DNA of 11,968 nt from Bacillota bacterium (GTDB taxonomy: Bacteria > Bacillota > Dethiobacteria > SKNC01): the NCBI GenBank assembly GCA_007121375.1, contig SKLX01000114.1:1-11968 (forward strand). The letters run 5' to 3'. This document shows positions 1 to 7,475 of this stretch, one piece after another; within the stretch, counting starts at the first letter, position 1; each line of letters starts with the position of its first letter. The notes below the pieces were generated by a model. It was not told the origin of the DNA, made no database searches, and was given only the letters and a program-made list of their open reading frames with translations. The position numbers and the translations under genes were made by a program.

Positions 1-2
1 AA

Positions 3-50
3 AAGCAAACTGCCGAGGCTGTCGGAGCAGATCTTATCCACCTCTGGTAG
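3..50 (+). CDS. C-terminal end of an unidentified upstream gene (partial)
   Basis: An open frame enters from the left edge and ends at TAG (48-50). It gives 15 residues, KQTAEAVGADLIHLW, with good protein-like composition; the other two frames read less plausibly. The tail does not match the C-terminus I remember for Moorella AcsA (CO dehydrogenase), so I do not assign it. It ends 56 nt before acsB in the same direction, so it is probably another gene of the same operon, for example a CODH/ACS maturation factor, but that is only inference from position. Confidence 0.45.
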   Translation, partial: KQTAEAVGADLIHLW

Positions 51-106
51 ATATAAGGAAGCTGTGCTTTCGATATAAATAATGTAAATAAAAGGAGGAA
101 TGCAAA

Positions 107-2311
107 GTGTCTGTTGAGGAACTCAACTTTGAAGAGATTTATAAAGATGCGGAAGAAGCTATAAAGGACAACCCGCCTACCCGGCTTTTCCAGCGGGCCA
201 TCAACGGAGCCATAATTGCCTGCGGTTACGCGGAAATACTTCTAAGTAAAGCCCTGGCCGATTACGGTCCCGATGCTAAGGTGGGTTACCCCGATACTGC
301 CTACTTCCTTCCCGTTATAAGGTCTTTAAGCGGTGAAGAAGTAACCCAGCTGGGTCAACTGCAGCCCATATTGAACAGGATGAGGGCCCAGATCAAAGAA
401 AACGAAGTGAATTTTGAAATGGCCCGGCTGGCGGGAGAAACAACCGCCTACGCTGCGGAGATCATTGAAACCGTTCACTATCTCAGGTATGGTCACCGCC
501 ACGTAGAACCCTGGACAGGATTCATTGAAGACCCCATTATGAGGAAATATGGTATCCTCATGGTGGACTGGACCATCCCCGGTGAAGCGGTTATCATTGG
601 TAAGGCCAAAACTACCGAGGACCTGGGGAATATAGCCCGGGAGCTCATGTCCATGGGTATGATGACCTTCTTCTGCAACGAAGTTTGCGAGCAGGTCTTT
701 GAAGCCAAAGTAAAAGTAGGTAAAGACTACTTCCAGTTCCCCTTAGGGAACTTCACCCAGGTAATCCACGTTGTTAACTATGCTCTTCGTGCCGGTATTG
801 CCTTTGGTGGTATCGAGCCCGGGTTAAGGGATCACCACAGGGATTACCAGCGCCGTCGTATTAGAGCTTTTATTCTCCACCTGGGAGAAATCGATGACGT
901 CCAGGTAGCTGCCCACTTTGCTGCTATATTCTTAGGCTTCCCCGTCATCTGTGATTCGGAACTGCCCGAAGATCATCAAATTCCCGGCTGGTATGAGTCC
1001 CATCCCGATTACGAAACTATGGTAAAATACGCTATGGAAGTTCGGGGAGTTAAGGTTGAAATCGTTGACATTCCCGTACCTATTGCTATCGGCCCCTCCT
1101 TCGAAGGTGAGACCATCCGCAGGGGTGATATGCACGTCGAATTCGGTGGAGGTAAGCAGACAGGATTTGAGATAGTAAGATCCGTAACTGCTGATGAAAT
1201 AGAAGACGGTAAAATAACCGTTGAAGGTCCTGACACGGATGAAGTAGAAGAAGGTTCCGGCCTTCCCATCGGCATTTGGGTAAAGGTATACGGTAAAAAG
1301 ATGCAGGACGACTTTGAGGGAGTTCTGGAAAGAAGACTCCACGACTTCTTCAACTACGGTGAAGGTCTCTGGCATATGGGTCAGAGGGATATTAACTGGA
1401 TGCGGATAAGTAAGGATGCCTTTGAAAAAGGATTTCGCCTGGAGCACTATGGCGAAATTATCCTGGCCAAGCTCAAGAACGAATTCCCCGCCATTGTGGA
1501 CCGGGTAGAAATATTTATTACCACGGACCAGGCAAAAGTGGAAGAGCTTATGGAGCAGGCCAAGGAAGTATACACGGAACGTGATAAGCGCCTTGAAGAG
1601 CTCAGCGATGAATCAGTAGATACCTTCTACTCCTGCATCCTGTGCCAGTCCTTTGCGCCTGCCCAGGTTTGCGTGGTTACTCCCGATAGAACGGGACTGT
1701 GCGGTGCGGTTAGTTGGCTGGACGGCCGTGCTTCTTACGAGATTGACCCCAACGGTCCCTGTCGTCCCATCGATGTGAGTGAAGATCCAGTTGACCCTGA
1801 AAAGGGCCAGTGGGAGTCCGTTAATGAATATGTATTTGAAAACTCCCAGCGTAAGACGGAGATCCTGAACCTGTATTCCATCATGGAATATCCCATGACC
1901 TCCTGTGGGTGCTTCGAAGCTATATCTGCTCTGGTGCCTGAGGCCAACGGTGTCATGGTAACCACCAGAGAGCACGGTGGAGAAACTCCCTGTGGGATGA
2001 ACTTTTCCACCCTGGCCGGTTCTGTGGGTGGCGGGATGCAGACTCCAGGATTTATGGGCCATTCCAAGCAGTACATCCTCAGCGACAAGTTCATTAAGGC
2101 TGAAGGTGGACTGGCCAGGTTAGTATGGATGCCCAAGTCCTTGAAAGAATCCCTGGGGGATGACCTGAAGAAGGCTGCTGAAGATGCTGGCCTGGGAGCG
2201 GACTTTGTTGATAAGATTGCAGATGAAACCGTAGGAACAACAGGTGAAGAAATTCTACCCTTCTTAGAAGAAAAAGGACATCCCGCTCTCAACATGGATC
2301 CCTTAATGTAG
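107..2311 (+). CDS. acsB: CO-methylating acetyl-CoA synthase (ACS alpha subunit)
   Basis: Cytoplasmic acetyl-CoA synthase makes acetyl-CoA from CO (delivered by CO dehydrogenase), the methyl group of the corrinoid iron-sulfur protein, and CoA. The 734-residue length matches full-length bacterial AcsB (about 730 in Moorella), so the N-terminal CODH-docking domain is present. The A-cluster ligands are all visible. C510, C513, C522 and C532 fit the [4Fe-4S]/proximal-nickel set (Moorella 506, 509, 518, 528), and the C600-G601-C602 motif binds the distal nickel. F516, inside the CxxCQSFAP motif, corresponds to the Phe that lines the CO/methyl site. The GTG start at 107 is preceded by AAAGGAGG at 91-98; the ATG at 100 runs into a stop after five codons. 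This is the first of four acs genes on the same strand. It is followed by a long hairpin rather than by acsC at once. The assignment is very secure. Confidence 0.98.
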   Translation: MSVEELNFEEIYKDAEEAIKDNPPTRLFQRAINGAIIACGYAEILLSKALADYGPDAKVGYPDTAYFLPVIRSLSGEEVTQLGQLQPILNRMRAQIKENEVNFEMARLAGETTAYAAEIIETVHYLRYGHRHVEPWTGFIEDPIMRKYGILMVDWTIPGEAVIIGKAKTTEDLGNIARELMSMGMMTFFCNEVCEQVFEAKVKVGKDYFQFPLGNFTQVIHVVNYALRAGIAFGGIEPGLRDHHRDYQRRRIRAFILHLGEIDDVQVAAHFAAIFLGFPVICDSELPEDHQIPGWYESHPDYETMVKYAMEVRGVKVEIVDIPVPIAIGPSFEGETIRRGDMHVEFGGGKQTGFEIVRSVTADEIEDGKITVEGPDTDEVEEGSGLPIGIWVKVYGKKMQDDFEGVLERRLHDFFNYGEGLWHMGQRDINWMRISKDAFEKGFRLEHYGEIILAKLKNEFPAIVDRVEIFITTDQAKVEELMEQAKEVYTERDKRLEELSDESVDTFYSCILCQSFAPAQVCVVTPDRTGLCGAVSWLDGRASYEIDPNGPCRPIDVSEDPVDPEKGQWESVNEYVFENSQRKTEILNLYSIMEYPMTSCGCFEAISALVPEANGVMVTTREHGGETPCGMNFSTLAGSVGGGMQTPGFMGHSKQYILSDKFIKAEGGLARLVWMPKSLKESLGDDLKKAAEDAGLGADFVDKIADETVGTTGEEILPFLEEKGHPALNMDPLM

Positions 2312-2330
2312 AATCAATTAATAAAAATAA

Positions 2331-2360
2331 TACCTGTCCCTTGCTTGCAAGGGACAGGTA
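2331..2360 (+). other. Perfect inverted repeat (hairpin) after acsB
   Basis: TACCTGTCCCTTG (2331-2343) and CAAGGGACAGGTA (2348-2360) are exact reverse complements, giving a 13-bp stem with a CTTG loop. It starts 20 nt after the acsB stop. No T-run follows on the + strand (the next bases are TATGAATGAAG), so it is a poor rho-independent terminator in the reading direction. The A-rich stretch on its left would give a T-rich tail only for - strand transcription, where no gene is seen. A transcript-processing or 3'-stabilising hairpin that sets acsB levels apart from acsCDE, or a leaky terminator, fits better. Confidence 0.7.
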
Positions 2361-2381
2361 TATGAATGAAGCAATATATAT

Positions 2382-2406
2382 TTGACCTTTTAAAAGTTAA
2401 GGTCAA
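2382..2406 (+). repeat. Inverted repeat upstream of acsC
   Basis: TTGACCTT (2382-2389) and AAGGTCAA (2399-2406) form an 8-bp inverted repeat around a 9-nt AT-rich centre. A second palindrome, CTTTTAAAAG (2387-2396), overlaps its left arm. It lies 43 nt before the acsC ATG. It could be an operator for a dimeric regulator or an RNA hairpin. TTGACC resembles a -35 box, but I find no convincing -10 at the right spacing, so I do not call a promoter. Confidence 0.4.
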
Positions 2407-2448
2407 GGTAAGTTGTCAATTATATCATATAAGAAAGGAGTCATTATT

Positions 2449-3777
2449 ATGGGTTTAACAGGTCTACAAATTTTTAAACTGCTGCCAAAAACCAACTGTG
2501 GGGAATGTGATCTTCCTACATGTATGGCATTTGCTATGGCTTTGGCTCAGGGGAAAACAAGTCTGGACATGTGTCCTTATGTAAGTGATGAAGCGAAAGA
2601 GCAGTTGGAATCTGCTGCTGCACCTCCTATTAAGAAGGTAACCGTAGGCACAGGTGAATTTACCAGGGCTATAGGAGATGAAACAGAAATATTCCGTCAT
2701 GACAAGAGGTTCTTTAATGAAACCATCCTGGCCATCGAGGTTAAAGACACCGATGATGTAGATGCCAAGTGTGAGAACTTCAACGATCTTAAATTCGAAA
2801 GAATCGGCATGGAGTTTGTGGTAGATGCCGTAGCTGTGGTCAATGATTCTGGTGATGCGGATAAGTTTAAGTCGGCCGTGGAAACAGCTGTTAACAAAAC
2901 AGAACGCTGCCTGGTTCTCATGAGTGAAGATGTTGATGCTATGGCCAAGGCCCTGGAGGTTGCTGCCGACCGTAAGCCTCTTATTTATGCCGCTACCAAC
3001 GATAATTATGAAAAAATGGTAGAACTGGCCAAGGAAAAGGGTTGTCCCCTGGCCGTTAGAGGAAATGGCTTAATGGATACGGCTGAACTGGTGGACAAAG
3101 TTGTAGCTGCCGGTCATAAGGACCTGGTAATCGACCCCGGTTCCCGGGAAATGTCTCAAACCCTGGCTGATTTATCCCAGATCAGGCGAGCTGCCTTAAG
3201 GAGAGTACGGACCTTTGGTTATCCCTCCATGGCAGTAACCACTAAGGAAGATCCCATGGAAGAAAACTCTGAAGCCACAGTCTACATGTCCAATTACGCT
3301 CAGCTTATTGTAATGAAGACGGATGAAAAGGCTGCTCTGGTACCCTTAGTATCCTGGCGCTTAAACCTCTACACCGATCCCCAGAAGCCTATTGCTGTTG
3401 AGCCTGGCTTATACGAAGTAGGAGAAGTAAATCCCGATTCTCCCGTATATGTTACCACCAACTTCTCCCTGACCTACTTTATTGTAGAAGGTGAAGTTGA
3501 GGGAAGCAAGATTCCTTCCTACATTATCTCGGTAGATACCGATGGTATTTCAGTACTTACCGCCTGGGCCGACAACAAGTTCTCAGGAGATATTATTGCC
3601 AAGTATATTAAAGACCTGGGCCTGGAAGAAAAGGTCAACCACAAGAAGATTGTTATTCCCGGTGGAGTAGCAGTAATCAGCGGTAAGCTTGAGGACGAGT
3701 CTGGATGGGAAGTAATCGTTGGACCCAGGGAAGCTTCGGGGATTCCCAAGTTTGCCCGGGAGAAATTTGGTAAATAA
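2449..3777 (+). CDS. acsC: Corrinoid iron-sulfur protein, large subunit (gamma)
   Basis: The large subunit of CFeSP carries the [4Fe-4S] cluster that reductively activates the cobalamin, plus the C-terminal corrinoid-binding domain. It shuttles the methyl group from AcsE to AcsB. From the chosen start the protein has 442 residues, close to the Moorella protein (about 446). The cluster ligands are C17, C20, C25 and C42 (CGECDLPTC followed by MC), at the numbering I recall for the family. The middle of the protein fits the TIM-barrel part and the last 110 or so residues the B12-binding part. The ATG at 2449 is chosen because AAGAAAGGAG (2431-2440) lies 8 nt before it and because the family begins MGLTGLQIFKLLP. 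The longer frame from TTG at 2413 would add 12 residues that span that ribosome binding site. acsD follows directly; no reactivase gene (RACo type) lies between them. Confidence 0.97.
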   Translation: MGLTGLQIFKLLPKTNCGECDLPTCMAFAMALAQGKTSLDMCPYVSDEAKEQLESAAAPPIKKVTVGTGEFTRAIGDETEIFRHDKRFFNETILAIEVKDTDDVDAKCENFNDLKFERIGMEFVVDAVAVVNDSGDADKFKSAVETAVNKTERCLVLMSEDVDAMAKALEVAADRKPLIYAATNDNYEKMVELAKEKGCPLAVRGNGLMDTAELVDKVVAAGHKDLVIDPGSREMSQTLADLSQIRRAALRRVRTFGYPSMAVTTKEDPMEENSEATVYMSNYAQLIVMKTDEKAALVPLVSWRLNLYTDPQKPIAVEPGLYEVGEVNPDSPVYVTTNFSLTYFIVEGEVEGSKIPSYIISVDTDGISVLTAWADNKFSGDIIAKYIKDLGLEEKVNHKKIVIPGGVAVISGKLEDESGWEVIVGPREASGIPKFAREKFGK

Positions 3778-3795
3778 GGGATTATAAAATAGAGT

Positions 3796-3822
3796 CCTTT
3801 TCTCCGGAAGTTTGGGAAAAGG
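3796..3822 (+). other. Weak stem-loop between acsC and acsD
   Basis: CCTTTTC (3796-3802) pairs with GAAAAGG (3816-3822) across a 13-nt loop, 19 nt after the acsC stop. There is no T-run behind it, so it is not a convincing intrinsic terminator. It may act as a 3'-end stabiliser or mean nothing. Confidence 0.25.
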
Positions 3823-3851
3823 GTTTGAAAAGTAGATAACTATAAGTTTGT

Positions 3852-3871
3852 TTGATGTAGGGTAACATCAA
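3852..3871 (+). other. Small stem-loop upstream of the acsD ribosome binding site
   Basis: TTGATGT (3852-3858) and ACATCAA (3865-3871) are exact reverse complements with the 6-nt loop AGGGTA. The hairpin ends a few bases before the AAGAAAGGAG ribosome binding site of acsD and leaves that site single-stranded. It could mark an mRNA processing site or an operator. The evidence is symmetry and position only. Confidence 0.35.
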
Positions 3872-3892
3872 TTTAAGAAAGGAGAGTAAACT

Positions 3893-4867
3893 ATGGCTTT
3901 TAATATAGTTAAAGAAAAATATAGAAACAAAATTTCTCAAGTTACTATAGGAGCCACCAAAGAAGAAGGTGGTACCAGAACCTCAACCGTGACTATCGGT
4001 GGAGAAGAAGCACTACCATATTTACATTTCGAAGGGAACATTCCTAACCGCCCCGTAACCGCTTTAGAAGTTTGGGACATTGCTCCTCCCGGGTGGAACG
4101 AGTGCTTTAACCAGTACTATGGAGATGTTTACAACGATGTAGGAGAATGGGCCCGGAAATGCGTGGAGGAATACGGCGCAGAAATGATATGCCTCAGGCT
4201 AAAGGGTGCCGATCCCGATGAGGACAACAGGTCTGCCGATGAATGTGAAGCTGCGTTGAAAAAGGTCCTGGATTCTGTAGGAGTTCCTATAATAGTTCTG
4301 GGCTGCGGCAAGTTTGAAAAGGATAACGAGATATTTATGAAGGTTGCTGAATCGGGTGCTGGTGAAAACCTCCTCATGGGTGTTGCCGAGCAGGAAAACT
4401 ATAAGACCTTAACGGCTGCCGCCCTGGGTTATAAGCACGCTATCATTGCCCAGTCTCCCATTGACATTAACATAGCCAAGCAGCTTAACATCATGATCGG
4501 TGAGATGAACTTTGATACCGACAGGATTGTCATGGACCCCACCATTGCTGCTGTGGGTTACGGAATTGAATATGGGTACTCCATCATGCAGAGGGCTCGC
4601 TTTGGTGCCCTGGGTGGAGACAAGGCTATGGCCAAGCCCATGATAGGAAACATTGGCTGGGAAGTATGGAAAACTAAAGAAGCTAATGCTCCTGTGTCAG
4701 ACTTTCCTGAATGGGGTGAACAGGAGCCTCGAGGAATCAATTGGGAAATCGTTACAGCTACATCCTTATTATGTGCTGGATTAAACATAGCTGTTCTGCG
4801 TCATCCCAGTTCCCTGGCCGTGGTTAAGAAAACCATAGATGACCTCATGAAACCCAACAGCTATTAA
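3893..4867 (+). CDS. acsD: Corrinoid iron-sulfur protein, small subunit (delta)
   Basis: The small CFeSP subunit is a TIM-barrel protein that pairs with AcsC and helps to enclose the corrinoid cofactor during methyl transfer between AcsE and AcsB. The 324 residues match the family length (about 323 in Moorella). The N-terminus (MAFNIVKEKYRNKISQVTIG), the segment GNIPNRPVTALEVWD near residue 50 and the C-terminal HPSSLAVVK segment are typical of AcsD. The ATG at 3893 follows AAGAAAGGAG (3876-3885) at 7 nt, so the start is clear. The gene is 115 nt from acsC, with two small inverted repeats in the gap, and 23 nt from acsE, so acsD and acsE are surely cotranscribed. Stoichiometric 1:1 use with AcsC is expected from the known heterodimer. 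Confidence 0.97.
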   Translation: MAFNIVKEKYRNKISQVTIGATKEEGGTRTSTVTIGGEEALPYLHFEGNIPNRPVTALEVWDIAPPGWNECFNQYYGDVYNDVGEWARKCVEEYGAEMICLRLKGADPDEDNRSADECEAALKKVLDSVGVPIIVLGCGKFEKDNEIFMKVAESGAGENLLMGVAEQENYKTLTAAALGYKHAIIAQSPIDINIAKQLNIMIGEMNFDTDRIVMDPTIAAVGYGIEYGYSIMQRARFGALGGDKAMAKPMIGNIGWEVWKTKEANAPVSDFPEWGEQEPRGINWEIVTATSLLCAGLNIAVLRHPSSLAVVKKTIDDLMKPNSY

Positions 4868-4890
4868 ATTTTTTAAAGGGAGGTAAAAGA

Positions 4891-5682
4891 ATGTTAGTTA
4901 TTGGTGAAAGAATTAATGGTATGTTTAAGGACATAGCCAATGCTATAAAGACGGGAGATCCCACGGCCGTCCAGGAGTGGGCCAAGAGGCAGGAAGATAA
5001 TGGTGCTGCCTGGCTTGATATTAACTGCGGTCCCGCATCAGATGATCCGGTAAGCCATATGAAGTGGCTGGTGGAAGTAACCCAGGAAGTCGCCAAGGCT
5101 CCCCTGGCCCTTGACTCAACAAACTATGATGCTATCGAGGCTGGCCTGGAAATTTGCAAGCAGCCCCCCCTCATTAACTCCGTTCCCGCAGAGTGGCCCA
5201 AGATGGAAAGGGTATTTGAGATGGCTGCCAAGTATGAAGCCGGTGTAGTGGGATTGGCTATGAATGAACAGGGTATCCCCAAGGATGCAGAAAGCCGGGT
5301 GGCCCTGGCCATGGAATTATGTGCTGCTGCTGATTCCTATGGGGTACCCATGGAAGACCTTTACATTGATCCCCTGGTACTGCCCTGTAACGTAGGTCAG
5401 GACCACGGTCCCGAAGCCCTGGAAACCATCAGGCAGGTCAAGACCCTGGCGGATCCTCCGCCCAGGACCACTGTTGGACTCAGCAATATTTCCCAGGGAA
5501 CCAAGAATAGGGAACTGATTAACAGGACCTTTGCCGTGATGGGCATTGCCATGGGCCTGGATACGGCTGTTGCCGACGCTGATGACGATGAACTCATGGA
5601 GGCCATCGCCTGTGCCAGGATCATTATGAACCTGGATATTTACTGTGATTCCTTTGTAGAAGTATACAAGGACAGGTGGTAA
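4891..5682 (+). CDS. acsE: 5-methyltetrahydrofolate:corrinoid iron-sulfur protein methyltransferase
   Basis: AcsE transfers the N5-methyl group of methyl-THF to Co(I) of the corrinoid iron-sulfur protein, linking the methyl branch to acetyl-CoA synthase. It is a pterin-binding TIM barrel of the DHPS/methionine-synthase type. The 263 residues match the Moorella enzyme (262). Residues known in Moorella for pterin binding and catalysis fall at identical numbers here: D75 (in LALDSTN), N96 (in INSVPAE), D160 (in YIDPLVLP) and N199 (in GLSNISQG). The ATG at 4891 is preceded by AAAGGGAGG. The gene ends the acs block; a strong hairpin and a 96-nt gap separate it from the flavoprotein/MetVF block. 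The assignment is very secure. Confidence 0.98.
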   Translation: MLVIGERINGMFKDIANAIKTGDPTAVQEWAKRQEDNGAAWLDINCGPASDDPVSHMKWLVEVTQEVAKAPLALDSTNYDAIEAGLEICKQPPLINSVPAEWPKMERVFEMAAKYEAGVVGLAMNEQGIPKDAESRVALAMELCAAADSYGVPMEDLYIDPLVLPCNVGQDHGPEALETIRQVKTLADPPPRTTVGLSNISQGTKNRELINRTFAVMGIAMGLDTAVADADDDELMEAIACARIIMNLDIYCDSFVEVYKDRW

Positions 5683-5718
5683 GAGAAGTACTTAGATTAA
5701 GTTGATAAAGTAAAAAGT

Positions 5719-5743
5719 GAGAGTATCTGTCTCAGATACTCTC
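5719..5743 (+). other. Hairpin between acsE and the HdrA-like gene (possible weak terminator or processing site)
   Basis: GAGAGTATCTG (5719-5729) and CAGATACTCTC (5733-5743) form a perfect 11-bp stem with a TCT loop. What follows is CCCTTTCCTTT, which is pyrimidine-rich but has no uninterrupted T-run. It could be a leaky terminator or attenuator, or a stabilising 3' end for the acs message. It marks the boundary between the acsBCDE block and the MetVF/flavoprotein block. Confidence 0.6.
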
Positions 5744-5748
5744 CCCTT

Positions 5749-5764
5749 TCCTTTAGAAAGGAGG
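5749..5764 (+). promoter_or_regulatory. Ribosome binding site within a small palindrome
   Basis: The strong Shine-Dalgarno AAAGGAGG (5757-5764) is preceded at once by its near-complement TCCTT (5749-5753), which can pair with AAGGA (5758-5762) over a 4-nt loop. The distance from AAAGGAGG to the ATG at 5779 is 14 nt, longer than usual. A second purine run, AAGGAA, lies only 2 nt before the ATG. Partial occlusion could lower translation of the flavoprotein gene, but the stem is short. Confidence 0.3.
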
Positions 5765-5778
5765 AATTAAAAGGAATA

Positions 5779-7077
5779 ATGAATGCTCAAAGAAAATATC
5801 CACCAGCACCAGAAGAAATGACTTTTGAGCCCAAGGTACTTGTGGTAGGGGGAGGAGCTTCTGGCATTTTATCTGCAGAGAAAGCTGCAGAATTAGGCCT
5901 GTCAGTAGTTCTGATAGAAAAGACTGAAGAATTAGGTGGTAAAGCAGCTCAACTTTCATTCCTTTATCAAAGCAATTTGTCACCTTCCCAATGGCTAAAG
6001 GATAAAATCTCGTCCCTGGAGAAAAACAATAAAGTTACCATTTACACCAACAGCCAGTTGGAAAAGGTTAACGGACAGGTTGGTAATTTTAAGGTTACTT
6101 TAAACATTGAAGGAAAAAAGGAAGAAATGGACATCGGGGCTATTATAATGGCTACGGGAATGGACCTGAGCAGCAAGATGCCTGCCCAGGTGGAAAAGGG
6201 AGCTGGCTCCTTCTTATCCCAGATGGAGTTTGAAAAGCAGTTCACCCAGTTAGCTTCTGGCGATAGCAAGACCTTTGTCCTGGTAGTTAAGGAAGATGAC
6301 TTCTTAATCGGCTGCATCAATGCTTTAAAATATTCTAAAAAATTAAAAGAAGCCAATCATAATGTATATGTATTTTTCGATGAAATGAAAGTCAGTGAAG
6401 AAGGTACGGAAAAGCTATATCACCAGGTCCGGGAAGAGGGTGTAACCTTTATTCGCGGAACCAACAACCTGAAAATTGGCCAGGAGGAAGGAAAATTTTC
6501 CCTTACAACCATAGATCCTCAGCTTCCTGTAAAACTGGCTAAAGAACTGGTTATTAATTTTGATTATTATATATTCAATGAAGATTTGCTGCCGGGAGCT
6601 GATACCGGGAAACTGGCAGAAATACTCAGGGTTAACCTGGGTCCCGGAGGTTTTTTCCAGGAGGATAATTATCACACGGAGCCAGTTTATTCTAATCGGC
6701 AAGGGATTTATTTTGTTGGTGCCTGCAGAATGCCGGACCTGCTCCATAATGTACAGGAACAGGCCGGGGCAGCCGTCAATTCTATATACCAGCTCAGTGT
6801 AGCAGACGTTAAAGAATTAATGGAAAAAACTCCCTTAATTGACGTGATTAAATGTGCTTACTGCTTGACCTGTTATCGTTCCTGCCCCTGGAATGCCATT
6901 GACCTCCTGTATGAAATAGAGGGGGCAGCATGGGACGGTGCTCCCTATTTGCATCCTCTAGCATGTCAAAAGTGTGGTTGCTGTGTGGCCGAGTGTCCCA
7001 ACAGGGCTATTAGCTTTCCTGGCTACACCGATGAGGATATGCAAAAGGAATTTAAGAAGATAGGGGGTAAGGTGTAA
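5779..7077 (+). CDS. HdrA-like FAD protein with two C-terminal [4Fe-4S] motifs, no flavin-proximal cysteines
   Basis: This 432-residue cytoplasmic flavoprotein is related to heterodisulfide reductase subunit A. The FAD-binding GGGASG is at residues 24-29, ELGGKAAQ near 51-58, VNGQVGNFKV near 95 and ATGMD near 125. The second FAD contact, GIYFVGA, lies near 310. The C-terminus has two ferredoxin motifs: C359-C362-C365-C369 and C396-C399-C402-C406, with an extra C401. Canonical HdrA has a cysteine motif just after the GGxxAQ segment and a CxxVCCMY segment further on; here both are gone and the first cysteine is C179. The N-terminal and inserted ferredoxin domains of about 650-residue HdrA are also missing. 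The stop overlaps the next start (TAATG), so it is translationally coupled to the MvhD-like gene. Together the two resemble a QmoB split in two. The likely role is electron transfer to MetVF; the exact chemistry is inference. Confidence 0.85.
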   Translation: MNAQRKYPPAPEEMTFEPKVLVVGGGASGILSAEKAAELGLSVVLIEKTEELGGKAAQLSFLYQSNLSPSQWLKDKISSLEKNNKVTIYTNSQLEKVNGQVGNFKVTLNIEGKKEEMDIGAIIMATGMDLSSKMPAQVEKGAGSFLSQMEFEKQFTQLASGDSKTFVLVVKEDDFLIGCINALKYSKKLKEANHNVYVFFDEMKVSEEGTEKLYHQVREEGVTFIRGTNNLKIGQEEGKFSLTTIDPQLPVKLAKELVINFDYYIFNEDLLPGADTGKLAEILRVNLGPGGFFQEDNYHTEPVYSNRQGIYFVGACRMPDLLHNVQEQAGAAVNSIYQLSVADVKELMEKTPLIDVIKCAYCLTCYRSCPWNAIDLLYEIEGAAWDGAPYLHPLACQKCGCCVAECPNRAISFPGYTDEDMQKEFKKIGGKV

Positions 7078-7475
7078 TGGCAGATTTTAATCCTTCTCTG
7101 GTAACACTATGCTGTGAAAACTCTGCTTTTTTAGTTGCAGAAGAAGAGAACCTGCCTGGAGTAACTCCAGTAAAAATACCCTGCGGGGGCCAGGTAGAAC
7201 ACTATCATATTTTGAATGCCTTTGACCAGGGAGCCGATGGAGTTATGGTCCTGGCCTGCCTCAAGGAGAATTGTAAGCATTTTTGGGGAAATGACCGGGC
7301 GGAAAAGAAAGTGAATTATGTCAAAGGTATGTTGGAGAATATCGGGATTAACGCCGAAAGATTAGCATACTCTCCCGTAGCTGCCAACAATGAGTATAAA
7401 TATGGAGAACTGGTTAAGGAAATGTACGACAAGTTAAAAGAAATGGGTCCGATGGAAGGGAAGGTGAAAAAATGA
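7077..7475 (+). CDS. mvhD: MvhD-like iron-sulfur electron-transfer protein
   Basis: This 132-residue protein belongs to the hydrogenase iron-sulfur subunit (MvhD/FrhD-type) family, which in methanogens and acetogens passes electrons to HdrA through a [2Fe-2S] cluster. The family layout is visible: a first cysteine pair near the N-terminus (C12-C13), a CGG motif (C36), FDQGADGVMVLAC ending at C61, then C66-KHFWGN, and a helical end finishing KEMGP. The first motif is an adjacent CC where many MvhD proteins have CxxC, a possible change in cluster ligation. The start codon overlaps the HdrA-like stop by one base, and its own stop overlaps the metV start as ATGA. Close coupling on both sides argues for one complex. 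No hydrogenase large or small subunit is in the window, so a role with HdrA and MetVF is more likely than with a hydrogenase. Confidence 0.85.
   Translation: MADFNPSLVTLCCENSAFLVAEEENLPGVTPVKIPCGGQVEHYHILNAFDQGADGVMVLACLKENCKHFWGNDRAEKKVNYVKGMLENIGINAERLAYSPVAANNEYKYGELVKEMYDKLKEMGPMEGKVKK

Noticed and set aside
51..106. Promoter just upstream of acsB (TATAAA at 74-79)
   Set aside because: No -35-like hexamer lies at suitable spacing, and an upstream gene ends only 56 nt away, so acsB is more likely an internal operon gene.
932..1447. 171-codon open frame on the - strand inside acsB
   Set aside because: It is a shadow of a highly conserved real gene, with no ribosome binding site or recognisable protein features. 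The same holds for the other - strand frames across the window.
2331..2360. Intrinsic terminator after acsB
   Set aside because: The stem is strong, but no T-run follows on the + strand, so it is listed as a hairpin of unknown role and not as a terminator.
2413..2448. Upstream extension of acsC from a TTG start
   Set aside because: The extension covers the ribosome binding site at 2431-2440 and adds 12 residues not expected for the family; ATG 2449 puts the cluster cysteines at their known numbers.
6560..6802. 80-codon + strand frame inside the first HdrA-like gene
   Set aside because: It is an out-of-frame overlap wholly within a clear flavoprotein gene, with no protein-like motifs.
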